Notes: generated by a model from the letters alone, not told the origin. DNA of 64,000 bases from Atrichornis clamosus (GCA_013400975.1 WBMZ01014013.1:372001-436000); one strand, 5' to 3'; numbered from the stretch's first letter, positions 1 to 13,300 are shown. Numbers and translations: made by a program.

Positions 1-3000
1 AAGGTTGTAATATCATAAAGGATCACAACAGTACTGTAAATGACAAAATAAATATTTTTATTTCTAACTTCTGTAACAGCTCAGGAATTAAAAACAAATC
101 ATAATCCATGTATGTATAAACCACAGTTCAACCCTTGTACTGAAATTACACATTTTTTTCAGTTACAGAAGATTAAAACAGATTTGCTTTAAAGCTTAAG
201 GAAGTGATGTGATTTTTTGAGGGGGTTTTGGGGGGTAAGAACTAATATCACAGGGTACAAAGTAGTCCCAAAAAGAACACCTTCCCCTCCCAGCCTAAAT
301 TTGTCTGTATTTCAGTCTAATCACTTTTTACAGTCTATTACAATAAAATTTCCAAGGCACTTAGTATGATATGTAGTATGATTCTCTCCTCCAGGAAGAC
401 AGAAGCTTCAAATTCCCACTAATTTTTAAAAACTAAAATATAATCATTTGAATTACCTTGTGACTCCCCCTTCTTTTCCTAAGCAAGATCTATTCATTCT
501 GTTAAAATATTATTTTCACCTTTCTACCAGTCTGAAATCACCTTTGGGATATACAGTAATACTGTGATACTAATAATAAGCAAAGCAATAAACCATATTT
601 TAAAAAAAATCTTTAGGACACCTCCTTAATCTAGAGGAGTCTTGTGCTCAGTCTAAACCTCACACTCAATCTTAGATTTCTATGACAAATGCCAGCCACA
701 TTTAGGTTCCTGGTATTTCAGTGAGGTGCTCAGATGATGACCTTTGATGAGGTTTATTTCTGAAGGATGATAAATGGCATTGCTGAAGGCTTACAGTGTT
801 ATGCAATTACTACCAGCTCTCTCTGATTATTTTTCTTTGGATATTTCCGAACACACACAAAACTGTGGAGCCAGTTCATGGGCTACTGCAAGGCATAATC
901 ATGTCTAGTACTGACTTCATTCACATCTTTCATGATGCCATAATCATGTCTGAAAACGTCAGGGCTAAGCAATTAACCAAATGACACCAAAAAATATACT
1001 TTATTGCTGTACTTTCAATAGAGAATTTATAAGTGTTTTCCTTTGCCAAATAAACTGAAGAGTGTTTCAACCACCCACCCAGTGAGCTCAGGCTTCTACT
1101 CTCCAACATCAAAATAATGACCTGAAATTTAATGGTCTTTAAACATCTCTAAAGGATTATATATGCACATGCAAATAACCAATCATTCAGGCTGTTGGAA
1201 CAAAACAGGTCAGCTATTTATTCCTTGAGGCCTCCTCCTCTCTGCTGAACATTAAAATAAGACAAGAAATGAAGTTTCCAGCCAGCCTGCTTCTGCTCTA
1301 GGAGAGGTTCATTCCATCAGTGAAGTGAGTTAATAAAACTTTAAAGCACGGATATGACCCCAGGAGGGTGGACACCTGTGCCACAGAAGCCACGTGCTAT
1401 CTCACTGTTCTCCTGGTGTGCACTTGGGAGTTTTACTGAGGAGCTCTGTCCACAGACAAATTTCTGTTCAACCACTGCCCAGCCCACGCTCTCTGCTCAG
1501 ATCAACCTAGTACACCAACCCAGCGCCAACACAAACTCAAACACCCCATCCCTCGGGGCTGTAGTTTGTCGCTGCTGTAAGGACTGAAGACAGAAGGATG
1601 CCCAGACTTTACTCAGCTAAGTAACAAAGGCAAGTTCCTATGGATGCAGCACTGCCTGCAGTAGTTCACAGAGTTAAGAGAATAAAAGGGAAGTACCATA
1701 CACTGACAAATTCAAGTCATCATCACTCGTAAAGAAACTGTCCTAATATTTGTGCAGCAGTACTGGCAGAACAGCCAGGTTTGTTCTCCACTATTAAAAT
1801 ACCAATACAATGCTTTCCAAGGGAAGTTTGAAAAGAAAGAAACAATGATCATGGAATTTACCATTTTACTTTCCTGCTACTACATCTCTCAAATAAAAAT
1901 AGAGACAAATCTATTTCCTGGATCATTTGAATGTGTTTATAATGTACACTAAACCAAAGAATATTCTTCGAATTTACCTTTATCTTTTGCTGTTCAAACT
2001 TTTCAGATGCAGCAGTATAACACGCATTTTGGTTTTAAAAGCAAGCTCCTCACCTATCTAGTTCTGCAGTTTATGGCCTACCTGTATCTGGTTTATGAAT
2101 GCCAGTGGGCTTTAAATATCTACTGCATTCCCTTCAGCTCCTTTCCTCTCCTTCATTAAACATGCTCTTGACACTTTTTAGGACCCATACTGCACTCCCA
2201 TAAAGAGGATTTATGAATAAACATGTGAGATGAGCTCCTACTCACCCAGAACAACATCAAAATGCAGCAGCAGTTCAGAGCTTTAGTTTCAAAGTCGGTG
2301 AGAATTCCCCATGGAATATGCATTTTGTAATATTTGACACAAACCTAACACTTCCTTTTGATTCACAATTGTGTTCTCTGAAAAAAGTACAAATAAAAAT
2401 ACACAGCCATGCATTATAACTTTATGAAATGATGGAATTAGCACCCACATGTTCCTGTGCACTGTGAGCGGCATCAACTGCTTGGCTGTTTACAAATTCC
2501 AAGCAACCACAGCTATGTGCATTTGTATTAAATTATCAACCACGCTGCTCCTCTGCTTTATTCAAAACCCATTTCCATGTGACTAGAGTAGGCTCTCACT
2601 GAGACTATTTTTTTTTCCATCTGTAAAACCCGTAATGTACAGATTAAGTCATTTTTAATTACAAACTAATAACAACCTAATGGTAGAATTTATGTGGTAA
2701 TCTAATTTGTCATTTGAGCACTGTAAAAAATAACAGTAGCTGCCGAGCAAAACATCCTAGAAAATTGTTGTAATATATATTTAGATAACTGAAACCTCAT
2801 CATACTATTCCAAATTAAGAATTTATAAGGAATACAAAGCAAATGACAACAGCACAGTAAACACAATAGCAGACAACTCTTTGAAAGTGAATTGCAGAAC
2901 ATTTTGGTAAAAATATCTTAAGAGTCAATTAACTTTCCTCTACACATATCTTTCAAATCACTCCCAGGCTCTGCATTCCAGCTTGTGAGATACAAGGGCT

Positions 3001-5309
3001 CAAGGTAAAATTCATGGCAGTGAGAGACCCCTGCCCTCCTGCCAAGCCTCAGAATGAGGTGTGATAAAGAACCAGCCTTATGAGACATCTCAAACTGGGG
3101 TAGGGTTCATTTCTTCAGCATATGCAACATTGTCTATAGCCTCAGTTTTTAGATTCAGCATTTAACTGTAAATCATGTGCAACAATAAAAATTATGTAAG
3201 TGCTGTTTGGAGTGGGTTAGAGGAATGCTTGGGCATAAAATGAGACTGAGATGAGATGTACGTGAAGTTTTGAAGGCAAAAGCATGACAAGTAGCACTTC
3301 TAAGTGTAAACTAAGTCTGAAAAAGCCTTTTCATGAAATCACAGAGTTGTGTTAAAATTAGTTTTTGCAAACATTAGAAAGCTGTGCATTTTAGAGCAGA
3401 AAGCTGCAACTGTTTGTCCAACTGTGTGTGTGGCTCATCAGTACCCAAAGCACTGTCCATAACACAGGGTTCTGACACCAAATCCTAAACTCAGAATATT
3501 TATGATTCCCAAGACCTTTGGTTACTCACTTAAGAACGAATCTACTCTTTGCCTTCTACCAAATGGTCAGTCTTTATTGAAAATACTATTTTGAGCCATT
3601 TTGCGAATCTTGAAGTGGTTTGGTATTATTTACTATGATGCTACATAACTACTTTGAAGCCATAAAAGTATGAAATATCACACTGGAATGAATTTCAATA
3701 TGGTCTCAGTAAATTAAAAAAAAAAATCTACAAGTGCTATAGCAACTGAGAATGACAGAAAGATGTAACCATCCTCTAAAGAGCTGGACAGGCACCCATG
3801 TCACTGCTGTTTACATATTTGCTTAACTTCAATACATCATGAATTGGCCTGAAGACTTTGGTCCCATGCATGTTATACAGATCAGTTTATTCAATATTGC
3901 TGAAACTGAAAACTTCAGCATCTCAAGGTTGTTTCAGGCATGTTCTAAAGCTGTGCCTGGCTCTCCAAGCATCCAGCGACAGGAGAAGGAACTATGCAGG
4001 TACTGCTCAGCTCAGCTGACAAAATAATAAGAGCTTCACAGCTCCCATGGATATTTGCCTAGGCTTTCTTTCATGGATTGAATTTTCCACGAGACGGACT
4101 GCATATGAAATTACACTTTCAGGTTGCTCTGTTAAGACCCTCCTTCACACCCACTTCACAGGAAAAAAACTTCTGCAATTGAAAAGGCGTCACAGAAATA
4201 TTCTGAATATAATTTAAAATTTTAAGCAAAACATTTGGATCCAAGAGCATCCCACGTGGTATCACCACTATCATCATTAATATGTGCACTGTGTCAATCT
4301 GTTTTCTAAATCCACCAGTCACTGAAATGCAAAATCACTACATTCTGAGTATAATCCCTTTCCAGCTCCAGCTGACGCTCAACTGCTGCCCAGGTCATGA
4401 AGCTGAAGAAGTGTACCAATGCTTTTCAGACCACAGCTGTCAAAGGTACCTTAAACATTTGAAATTAAAGTGTATTTTGAGAAAATAATGTTCTGTTGCC
4501 TTGGAGGGTAAATCACTGCAGCACACCTGAAAAAAGAAAACTCATCGGTTTAATTTTAAATCATATTTATGCTAAAATAAAAATGTATACAACTGTGACA
4601 AATATGTTATACCATTTTGAGCAGCTTCCTACATTCCTTACATTTAGACATAGACTGAAATGAGAAAGGGATTGAACAAGATTGAGGTTTATAAACTTCA
4701 GGAAACTACAAAACACTTTCTTATCCCAAAACTATAACAAGTGAAAGAATTAAAAGAAAAATAATTCTGTGGATTTTATGCATTTGCACATGGAAATTAA
4801 GATACATGTTATATGCGCTTTATCTCCATTAACATACTGACATATTCCTTAAGAAAAACCCCAAGAACAAAGCATATTTTTTTAGGAGGTTTGATTACTT
4901 ATTTCACTTTACAATGTTGCAGGAATAAATTGATCAATGACATTGCTGAGTATCACAAAGTACTGGGTGTACTTGCCTGATTCAGTGTTCAGTCAAGTAA
5001 GTAGAAATCAAAGAATGCTGTTAAGATGTTAATCAGACCTTTGCCCTTCACGTTCAATACCACAACTTTGTTCTGTAAATTCCTGGAAAATCTGAAGTTT
5101 TTTGTTTAGAGAAAGAACCTAAAACTTTCACGCTGATCACAGATTACACTACTTTTTAGAGATGTATTCAATTACATAGCCAAAATATAAAGCAAGAAAT
5201 GTTTGGCTTGTGGAACTGGAAAACCATCAGCAGAGTGTAAACTTCAGTCTCCTTCACCTTTAGCTTAGTTCATAGCTGTTTCTGAAATAAAAGACTACTA
5301 TTTCTGAGG
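1..5309. other. AT-rich non-coding block, no gene recognised
   Basis: I see no recognisable gene, RNA gene or mobile element here. Open frames are short (about 60-77 codons), start at random ATGs and do not look like any family I know. Small features are two G runs near 218-235 and a perfect POU octamer (ATGCAAAT) at 1169-1176 beside a CCAAT motif. A good minus-strand donor-like site near 2245 lacks a convincing acceptor. This is most simply intronic or intergenic DNA. Confidence 0.65.
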
Positions 5310-5950
5310 TGCTGGTAGGCAGTGGATGAACACGAGCCAGGTGTGCCCAGCTGGCCAAGGCAGCCAGTGGCACGTGGCCTGTGTCAGCAGTGGTGTGGCC
5401 AGCAGGGCCAGGGCAGCGACCGTCCCCCTGGACTGGGCACTGGCAAGGCCGCACCTNNNNNNNNNNNNNNNNNNNNNNNNNNNNNNNNNNNNNNNNNNNN
5501 NNNNNNNNNNNNNNNNNNNNNNNNNNNNNNNNNNNNNNNNNNNNNNNNNNNNNNNNNNNNNNNNNNNNNNNNNNNNNNNNNNNNNCAGGTCCTGTGAGGC
5601 TGAGGGAGCTGGCGGGGCTCAGCCTGGGGAAAAGGAGGCTCAGGGGGGACCTTCTGGCTCTGCACAACTCCCTGACTGGAGGGGCAGCCAGGGGGGTCAG
5701 GCTCTGCTCCCAGGGAACCATCTGTACAGCAAGAGGAATTTTAAATTGTCTGTTGGGAAAAAATACTTCACTGAAAGGATGGATAGTCCACTGGCACGGC
5801 TGCCCAGGGCAGTGCTGGAGTCACCGTCCCTGGAGGACTTTAAAGGAGGTGTAGATGTGGCATTTGCAGATGTGGTTTAGTGGAGGCCTTGGCAGTACTT
5901 GGACTTGATCTCAAACATTTTTTCCAACCCAAATGATTCTATGATCCTAT
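5310..5950 (+). mobile_element. CR1 LINE, truncated 3' part, decayed, with an N gap inside
   Basis: CR1 is the dominant non-LTR retrotransposon of birds; its ORF2 encodes endonuclease and reverse transcriptase, and most copies are 5'-truncated. Before the gap, translation resembles the ORF2 region around 'VASRARAATVPLDWALARPH'. After the gap it resembles the C-terminal region: 'LRELAGLSLGKRRLRGDLLA' in one frame and 'KYFTERMDSP', 'ESPSLEDFKGGVDVAFADVV' plus a stop in another. The 3' end reads CCAACCCAAATGATTCTATGATCCTAT, close to the expected CR1 tail (partial quotation at 5926-5950). The change of frame shows at least one indel, so the copy is dead. The left boundary is approximate. The family match is from recognition, not a search. 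Confidence 0.93.
5457..5585. other. Assembly gap (129 N)
   Basis: A run of 129 N lies inside the CR1 copy. CR1 ORF2 sequence on both sides appears to be separated by roughly the amount that is missing, so the gap probably holds only CR1 sequence. Open frames translated across it are artefacts. Confidence 0.99.
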
Positions 5951-6670
5951 TAAAGAGTAAAAAATAAACATTACTGAAGTATTCAATGAGCTACAAGGAA
6001 AAAGTGTGCTTTTGTTTATACTGCTCAATAAATACAGAAACATTTCTGTAACAAGCTTTGTTATTTCAACACACACATTGTGCCTTTTTGCTACTACCTT
6101 TGTCATGAGAAGGAGGTATCAAAATTATCATTCTTGATATTTTTGACCTTTTCAGTATTCAGTTATGTTTAGATTCACTGTCAGTTCCACCTCTTCTTCA
6201 GAGGTTACTAGGGCTGTAACCAAAGAAAAATGAGAATTGCCAGCAACTCAAATTACAGAACATTAATAAGGTCAAAGCAGTACAGTTTATTATCATCTTT
6301 CACAGAATACATGAAACATTAACACAGTGTTACTTCATTCTCGTGACAATAATTGTTAAGAGACCTTCCTGTGCAACTTATTCTCATTACAACTTTAAAA
6401 TTACATTGTGATTTGTAATCCTGTAGTCCTCTTAGAATTTGTCTCTCTCTAAATATCTTATTTGAAACTGCATAGAGCTGCACATGAAATATTTCTAAAT
6501 AACATGCTTTATTTGTACTTCAGAGTTTTCCTGAAACTAATGGAAAGCAGACTAAGGCATGTGAGCAGGAAGAATGTAAAACAGGATGCTATTTCACATG
6601 GAAATGCATGAAAATAATGCATTAACTCCACGGCACAGCAAGAGATTGAGCTGAAGGCCAGCTAAATGCA

Positions 6671-6740
6671 GGGGGTGGAATGGGGTGATCCTTAAGGTGC
6701 CTTCCAACCCAAACCACTCTGTGCTTCTGGGATTCTGTGA
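6671..6740 (+). mobile_element. CR1 LINE 3'-tail fragment
   Basis: A short piece reading GGTGATCCTTAAGGTGCC, then CTTCCAACCCAAACCACTCT, then a degenerate ATTCTGTG tail matches the last part of CR1 elements. No ORF2 sequence is visible upstream, so this is a very short 5'-truncated insertion or the remnant of an older one. It has the same orientation as the larger CR1 about 700 bases upstream. The left boundary is uncertain. Confidence 0.8.
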
Positions 6741-7698
6741 AAAGCTTTCAGCATTTCTGCAACGGGAGACAAGGTTTTCTCTCCCAGTCCACAGTGCAAT
6801 ATAGACTGCCCAACCCAAACTACACATTTCTCATAAGTTAAAATATTCTTCCAAAAACTAATTGGCTTCAGGATTACCTAGCCTGACCTCTGAGATAGCA
6901 AGGGATGGGTTTTCAGCTCAGTTCTAGGAAATTACATCCTATTAACACCACCACAAGTTGCATACCAACTCCCCATGCGATAGGGTGAACATTAACCTTA
7001 ATTTGCTCAGCAAATATTCATAGAAGCTTCTAAATTATACATTATATATGGAATTGTTGCCCTTGAACAATAAAAATATTCCTGTTTTTTCTCAGAGCAC
7101 CAGTATTTGAAAGCAAAAGTAAATATAATTGAAAGCTTTTTATTTCCTATCCACTGAAGTAAGCAGGCAATGCTTAAATGTTGGTATAGATTCCATTTAT
7201 GACCCATTTATGAAATACAGAGATTGCGTTTCTCATTTTGAAGTAAAAAAACCTTTTTTCTTTTGGCTGGTTGTTGGTTTTTATTCATTCTAACTTTCCA
7301 GATTTAGAAAGCTCTATTGTGAGTTCAGGTGGACTGTACAATTTAGAGGCTTGAGGACTTGAGTAACTCCATATTCATAGGATTTTTAGGGAACATTATC
7401 CAGTTCTATCATGAATCCCCACTGAGATGGAACCAGAATTCAGAAGAGTAAAATAAATGAGAAGAAAGGAGAACACTCATATTTGATTTTTAGGTACCTA
7501 AACTTTCCTCAGTGGACTATAGTGACATTACACAGTCTGGACTGGAACCAAGAAAGCAATAATCTCTCATCTGCATGACAGCAAAATCCCAACCACCAGA
7601 ATTTAGATGTCTCAAAACACTCATTTTGGATTGAGCCCTTTACAGAATGGCACAGTCTACAGTTATTCTGCTGACGTGCCCTTACGTTCAGTTCATAC

Positions 7699-7770
7699 CT
7701 TATCTTTCCCAGCTTCTCCATCACCCTTGCAAAGCATCCAGTTCCCAGCCTTGCCACCTGCAGGTGACGA
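7699..7770 (-). other. Candidate internal coding exon (72 nt, phase 0/0), gene unknown
   Basis: On the minus strand a very good acceptor (GTGTGTCTGCTCTTCCAG) is followed by 72 bases, then donor AAG|GTATGA. Frame 1 is open throughout and begins SSPAGGKAGNWMLCKGDGEA. A second frame is also open, so frame openness is weak evidence. The length is a multiple of three and both ends are phase 0. I do not recognise the peptide. The plus strand of the same segment is also open in several frames because the region is GC-richer than its surroundings. It could be a pseudo-exon. Confidence 0.25.
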
Positions 7771-10104
7771 CTGGAAGAGCAGACACACAGCTACAGGCTC
7801 TGCCTTCACCGGGGGATCCTCTTGCTGAGGCTGCCTACGAGACCCCCAGCGTTTTGCTTAACCCAGTCAGAGAACCCCAGAGAACTGCTCCCACCTGCAG
7901 AACTCCTCTGGAAGGTGCAGCAGTAAAATCACCTTACAATTCTTTTGAAGCCGGGTCACTATCACAGTTCGATTTACAAACTCTGGACTAGTTGAGTGAA
8001 CCCAAACACGGGCTGGAAAAAACCAGCAGCCAGGACTTTGCAAAGCACTTGTGCTGTTGAAACAGCCAGTGTATCACACAACCACAACCCAAGGCTCTGT
8101 CCATGTGAACCATCATCACACACGCACTGAGAGCTATCAGTTTCACTGTGGCAATGAAAGCCACTGAGTACTAACACGTTTAAGACTTTTGGGAAAGACC
8201 AGAAAAACAACTTCTCAAGTGCCTCATGCACAGAAAGCTGCAGCATCTCTGTCCTGAATTCAGTCACTCAGCTGCCAGTTCCAACAATCACCCGGAGAGC
8301 TGAGAGGGGGCTGCAAAGACAACTGCTTTTATAAAGGTACAGTAATAACATTTATGAGATACTTGCAAATCATAAAAATCACCCACAAAGCTTCACTCTA
8401 GGAGTCAATTTGTAATTTTGTAATTAAATTTGGACAAGCTGAGTTGCTTTGGGAGTGGTACCCCTGTCTCTGAACCCTGCATGCTGACATGGGTCATGGA
8501 AGCAGTGTGAGCATACCCAGCTAACACTCTCCACTCTGAATATCATCAGTGAATATTCTGAGCAAAAGGTTTGGAATGAGAAATTACCTTTCATGACAAC
8601 TGGTCAAAAGTGTAGGCAGGTCATCATTTTATTATGGGCATATAAAATAATTCTTTTGGCACATTCGAGTTAAACTACTCACCTGGGAATTATCAATTTT
8701 TTTTTTTAGTGTAATGATGGGATTTTTTTATTTCTGTTCTTAGGTTTAAAGCATGTAATACAGTAAGAGGATCTGAGTCAAAGATCTATCCAAAACTCTG
8801 TTCTAGCATTAATATATTTTGCATTGCATTGACTCATGTAAAATTGTATTATGTCAGACTTGGTTAGACTGTTTTCATGGCAATTCCTCCATGCCAGTGT
8901 GCTAACACCACTGTAAACTCTATTTAGCAGTCATTTGTTGAATGTAGTCTCTGTTGGCATAGCATATAAAAATGCATTATCCTTTTTTCCATTTAAACAT
9001 TGTAGTGCCATACTACTTGATAAGTCACACTTACACTCTAGTTTCCATAGTCATCTTTTTGCCCCCAAATTAAAAAAAAAAATCCTTTTACTTTTCTAAA
9101 CTGTAATTTTTAACTCATGGATTTTTTTGGTTTTCATGATCTGAGTCAGTTGCTTTTCATGAAATCAGATTAATTGGGGCCCTTCTCTAACAAACATGAT
9201 AAATGTCTGGTTCCTTTTACAACGAAAGCCATGTAGAATAGCATTAAAAGAATAATTTTCTTGTTTTATCCATCTCTCTGATGAAATATATATCCATATA
9301 TCCACACTCAGACTTACACCTGAAAAGCACAGTGCAAAATAAAATATTATATATTATCTAAAAATTCTAATAGCAAACCAAGACCAAATTTATGCTTTTT
9401 CATTCAACTCTTCTCCTCAAGAAGCATCTGAGTAGGAAGGGACAATGTGAAAATTAGAAAATGAAAATCTGTGGGTTTGGTGGTTTTCTTTAACTAATAG
9501 CCTAAAAGTAAAATAAGCCCTAGAAGATTTTAAGTGTTTAAAAAAAGATAAAATTATTTTATTTACAGTTCTGAGGGTTTCCTTTCTTTTGACCATAAAT
9601 GAATTAAACTGACTTTTCCCACCTTGCTTCTACATTTTCCAAATATTAAAAAGAATTGTTGAATCCTTTTTAAAGCTTTTGTCATTGATGTTGGATGGTC
9701 TCTAAAACATGTGATGAACAGGTGACCATTAGAAAGAAAAAGAAATCAATTCAATTTTGAAATGTGCATTAGGAGTATAAAATTATTACAATTATATCAC
9801 ATATCAGAATTAAAATAAAACAAGTTCTGACAGTCTTTTCAAAAATAAAATAGATATTTGTAGGTAAAATCCTCATTAACAAAAAAGATGGAGGCACTGT
9901 CCATTTCCTATGTAGCAACCCGAATATTCACAACAAACTCCAGCTCGTGCCATTCCCTGCTACTGCAGTAATTAAGTATTCAGACCAGTAAACAGCTCGG
10001 TTGGAATGATTTTATGACAAATGACCAAAAACATATCAACCATAAAAACCCAGCCCTTCAAGAACTCCCTGAAGCCCAGGCAGCTCAATCAATGTGAAAT
10101 AAGA

Positions 10105-10165
10105 CGGCAGCTCCGGCGTCGGCAGCGCCGCTCCCGCTCGCTCCACATCAATCTGGGCACGGGCA
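10105..10165. other. Short CpG cluster beside the C-rich tract
   Basis: Between about 10105 and 10145 there are roughly eight CpG dinucleotides, in motifs such as CTCCGGCGTCGGCAGCGCCG. CpG is scarce over the surrounding kilobases. It sits immediately upstream of the pyrimidine tract. It is too short for a CpG island by usual criteria. It could be part of a GC-rich promoter or a GC-rich repeat edge; no transcript evidence is visible. Confidence 0.5.
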
Positions 10166-10169
10166 GCTT

Positions 10170-10225
10170 CCCTACCCTGCCTCCCCTCCCCTGCCTGTCC
10201 TTCCTCTGCCTCCCCCCCCCCTCCT

Positions 10226-10263
<38 letters not shown>

Positions 10264-10388
10264 CCCCCCCCCCCCCCCCCCCCCCCCCCCNCCTCCCCTG
10301 CCTGTCCCTCCACTACCTCCCCTCCCCTGCCTCCCCGTCCACTGCCTCCCCTCCACCGCCTTCTTTCCCTCCACTGCCTTCCACACAC
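10170..10388 (+). repeat. C/T-rich minisatellite with runs of poly-C
   Basis: The tract starts and ends with degenerate copies of a CCCTGCCTCCCCTCC-like unit. Its centre is nearly pure C: 35 C at 10228-10262, a single G, then 27 C at 10264-10290, then one N at 10291. The complementary strand is a long G run able to form G-quadruplexes. Polyproline and polyglycine frames across it are low complexity, not genes. The true length is probably not well resolved in the assembly. Confidence 0.95.
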
Positions 10389-10390
10389 AC

Positions 10391-13300
10391 GGGAAACAAA
10401 GAGTTCCAAGGGAAGGGTTTAGGAGCCTGATAGATAAGAGCAGAGCATTTTTTAAAAAATGCCAATATGGAAACCAAGTCTGCCAGTCCAATGGATGTTA
10501 GATTGATTGGGAGCAGGGGGAAAAAAAAGGTCAAATAAATGAATAAAGACTGCAATCAATGAATACAGGCACCACCCATATATAGGGCACACGCATGCTA
10601 ACTGAAAATACCTTTATTTTCTGAAGTTGCCATATTGCAGGAGGTGCTAGAATGTGCTGCAATGCAGGAGGTGGTGAAGATCACAGATTTAGCATAAGAA
10701 CAATTAAGAGTTAAGATAAATGCTTTTGAATTCCTTTGATTCTGACTTCACCTAAAAGAAGCTTTGCTGTACCAAGTGCACTGCAGACTGTGACCCTTAA
10801 CCAATGCAAAACTGTGTACATTCCCCCCAAAACACATGGACATATTCCATTACATGGGAATGGGTCCACAACGAGGCAATGATGAGTCAGGAGGAAAAAC
10901 AAAGGGGCAAGAAATGGAGGGGAGAGAAAGACAAGTGATGATTTCTCTGCATATGGACTATTAAATATTGAAGGTAGCATGTCTTAACAAGTACAAAATT
11001 CGGCAGCCTTCAATACTGAACTCCTATTTTTGACCAACTCCCAGGTCTGTTCTCTCAGGTCTCTATTTTCTTTTCACATGGAACCAGCATATTAATTAGA
11101 ATGAGATCATGCAGTTTCATCCAACAATGCCAATGTTATCTGAGGGCTGGACGGCATCCAAACTTCATTTCAATATATCACTTTGCTATTATAAATGATA
11201 AATCAATATTTCTAATGGTTTTCCATTCTAATGTATTGCAGTGGAAATAAGCCAGAACAGCCTACAAGAAATACACAGATTAAAAAGGTCATACTTTGAG
11301 CATAATTAAATGTAATTATTATTTTTGGTCAAATGAAACTTGGAGGCAATTGGTCACTGAAATCAAGGAAAATTCAAGAGGAATTTGAAAAATTAACATA
11401 ATTCTGAAGTTAAACCAAAATCTAACACGTCAGCGAGTGAACTCTGTTGAAAAAAATGTTCATTAGCTTAGAGCAAGGTAAGGGAACTCAAATGAACTCC
11501 TAAGAATTCACGAGGCATAACTAAAATATATGTGCTTAAGTACAGCACACCATCACTGGAATTCCAGAGAACATCATATATGAACTGTGGCACTTACATA
11601 ACATGATAATAAACACATCCATTATTTAACTCTAGGGAATAATTTATATATTTTCCCCACATGCCTACATGCATTTAACTCCAAATTCTTTTATGGTACC
11701 TTTGCTTTGGGTTTTTTTGTCTTCAAGATTTTAACAGTAAAACATACCTGACTGACAAAACATAGAATAGGAGGAAAATATTCTGCCTTATTTAAGTTAA
11801 GCAGAGTCTATAAGATGCATTTGAGTGTATTTCAGCTATTATGTTAGTAAAAGAATATAACACATGAATTAAAACAATTGAAAAATAATTAGTAGAATAA
11901 AAAATAATAACATTCTATTTCTAAGTGCAGTATCTCACATTCTAAAGACATAACAGCAGCTTCAAAACTATTCCAAGAATGGTACTTCCCAATATTTATC
12001 AAAAATATATGCAACTCCAAGCAGGAGTTCTTTTAATTCATTTGTATTAATTTTTAAACTTGGAAAAAAATTTGATTTAAATCTCATTTAACATAACGCA
12101 AAAATAGCCAATTCCATTAAAATCAGTGCTGAAAGTCTTGCCTAAGATGGGACCTAAGCCCCACTGAATTCACTGAAGTGACCTAACATTCACTTTCTAA
12201 GTAAGCAAAATCAAATTTATATCTCATGAGTCTGCTTAAGAACAAGGTGAGTCCTACAGGAAAGTTCAGGTATCAGATCTCAAAATCTTAGTAGCTGGAA
12301 TTGAAGTTCAAGAATTAAATTTTTTGGAAAAGAGACATCTAACTTGCTGACACTGAAAGACCAAAGCATGGCCTCAAGTCAGTTCGTAACAGTGCACACA
12401 TGACACCTATGGGAATTATCTCAGTTTTTAAGAGATATTTAGACTCTGTAGAATAGTAATAAGGAATTTGGGGTTTCTTTAATACTTTTTATTTAAAAAA
12501 AATAGTAAACTAAGAAATTATAAATAACATCAAGCCTAAAGTGAAGTGAAAACCACCAGTGTCATCTTTACTGAGAATCTCTCACTAAGAATTATCTCCA
12601 TGATATTCAGCGTGGAGACAGACCTCATCAACAATGGACTTAAAATCTTCCCTGACCATGTGCCTTGGGTATGAAAAAATGGGGTTTGCATTTTTTTATT
12701 TTAAATCCCTGTGGGAGGGGTTTTTTTTTGGTGGGTTTTTTACTTTAAGCACATTGTCATTCCTATGAAGAATAAAAACAATACATCTGCTTTATGGCTT
12801 TCCTTAGAGAACATAAAATCTTAATTTTATTATAGCCTATTGTCATGAAAATTTGAACTTATTTAAAGCAGTGTGTATGAGTATAAATCCCCAATTACGA
12901 AACAGTGCTGCAAAGGTGTGGGCAGCTGCAAGAGATCCACTGGTTACAAAGACAGCACCTTAGAGAGAGCACTGAGGGGGAAAAGAGAGAGAGGAGCTGC
13001 CACCTCCCAGTGCAGGAGTCCTGAGGCTCCAGACAGCTCCGGGTCCCCTCCTGGCACAGCAGCGGCAGGGGCTGAACCTGCAGCTCCAAGGGGGTGCCTG
13101 GTGCAGCAGGACCGGCTCACACGGACGTGCAACTGCAAAACATCATTTGTTTCCTTGCTGTCCCCTCTCCAGAGCAGGCCTGTTGGACAGCAACTGCTTG
13201 GACAAGGCCCAGGATCCCCGTTTTGCCTTTGGGAGCATTTGTTTTGCTCCTGTTCAACGCACAACTTGCATTCATTTAGCACACCTCGGACTGCAGGGAT

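Larger units (their letters stand above)
5951..10100. other. AT-rich non-coding block with a CR1 tail and one candidate exon
   Basis: Apart from the CR1 tail near 6.7 kb and a minus-strand candidate exon at 7699-7770, I see no gene. The stretch from 7.5 to 8.3 kb is less AT-rich and open in several frames on both strands, which reduces the meaning of any single open frame there. A strong minus-strand donor-like site (CCCAG followed by GTGAGT) near 8690 has no open segment or good acceptor beside it. Confidence 0.6.

Noticed and set aside
1962..1990. Minus-strand segment reading FEQQKIK before donor AAAG|GTAAAT
   Set aside because: The acceptor is purine-rich and the segment is only 21 bases; open frame upstream closes at once.
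5260..5880. Open frames of 91-184 codons on both strands
   Set aside because: They span the N gap; the plus-strand ones include decayed CR1 ORF2 and the minus-strand ones are its shadow.
8685..8745. Consensus minus-strand donor CCCAG|GTGAGT
   Set aside because: No good acceptor, and the upstream segment has stops; an isolated donor-like site.
10021..10555. Polyproline (plus) and polyglycine (minus) open frames
   Set aside because: Direct consequence of the poly-C tract and its degenerate flanks; they also run through an N.
12190..12250. Consensus plus-strand donor CAAG|GTGAGT
   Set aside because: Preceding sequence closes in all frames for the better acceptor; the alternative is only 16 bases.
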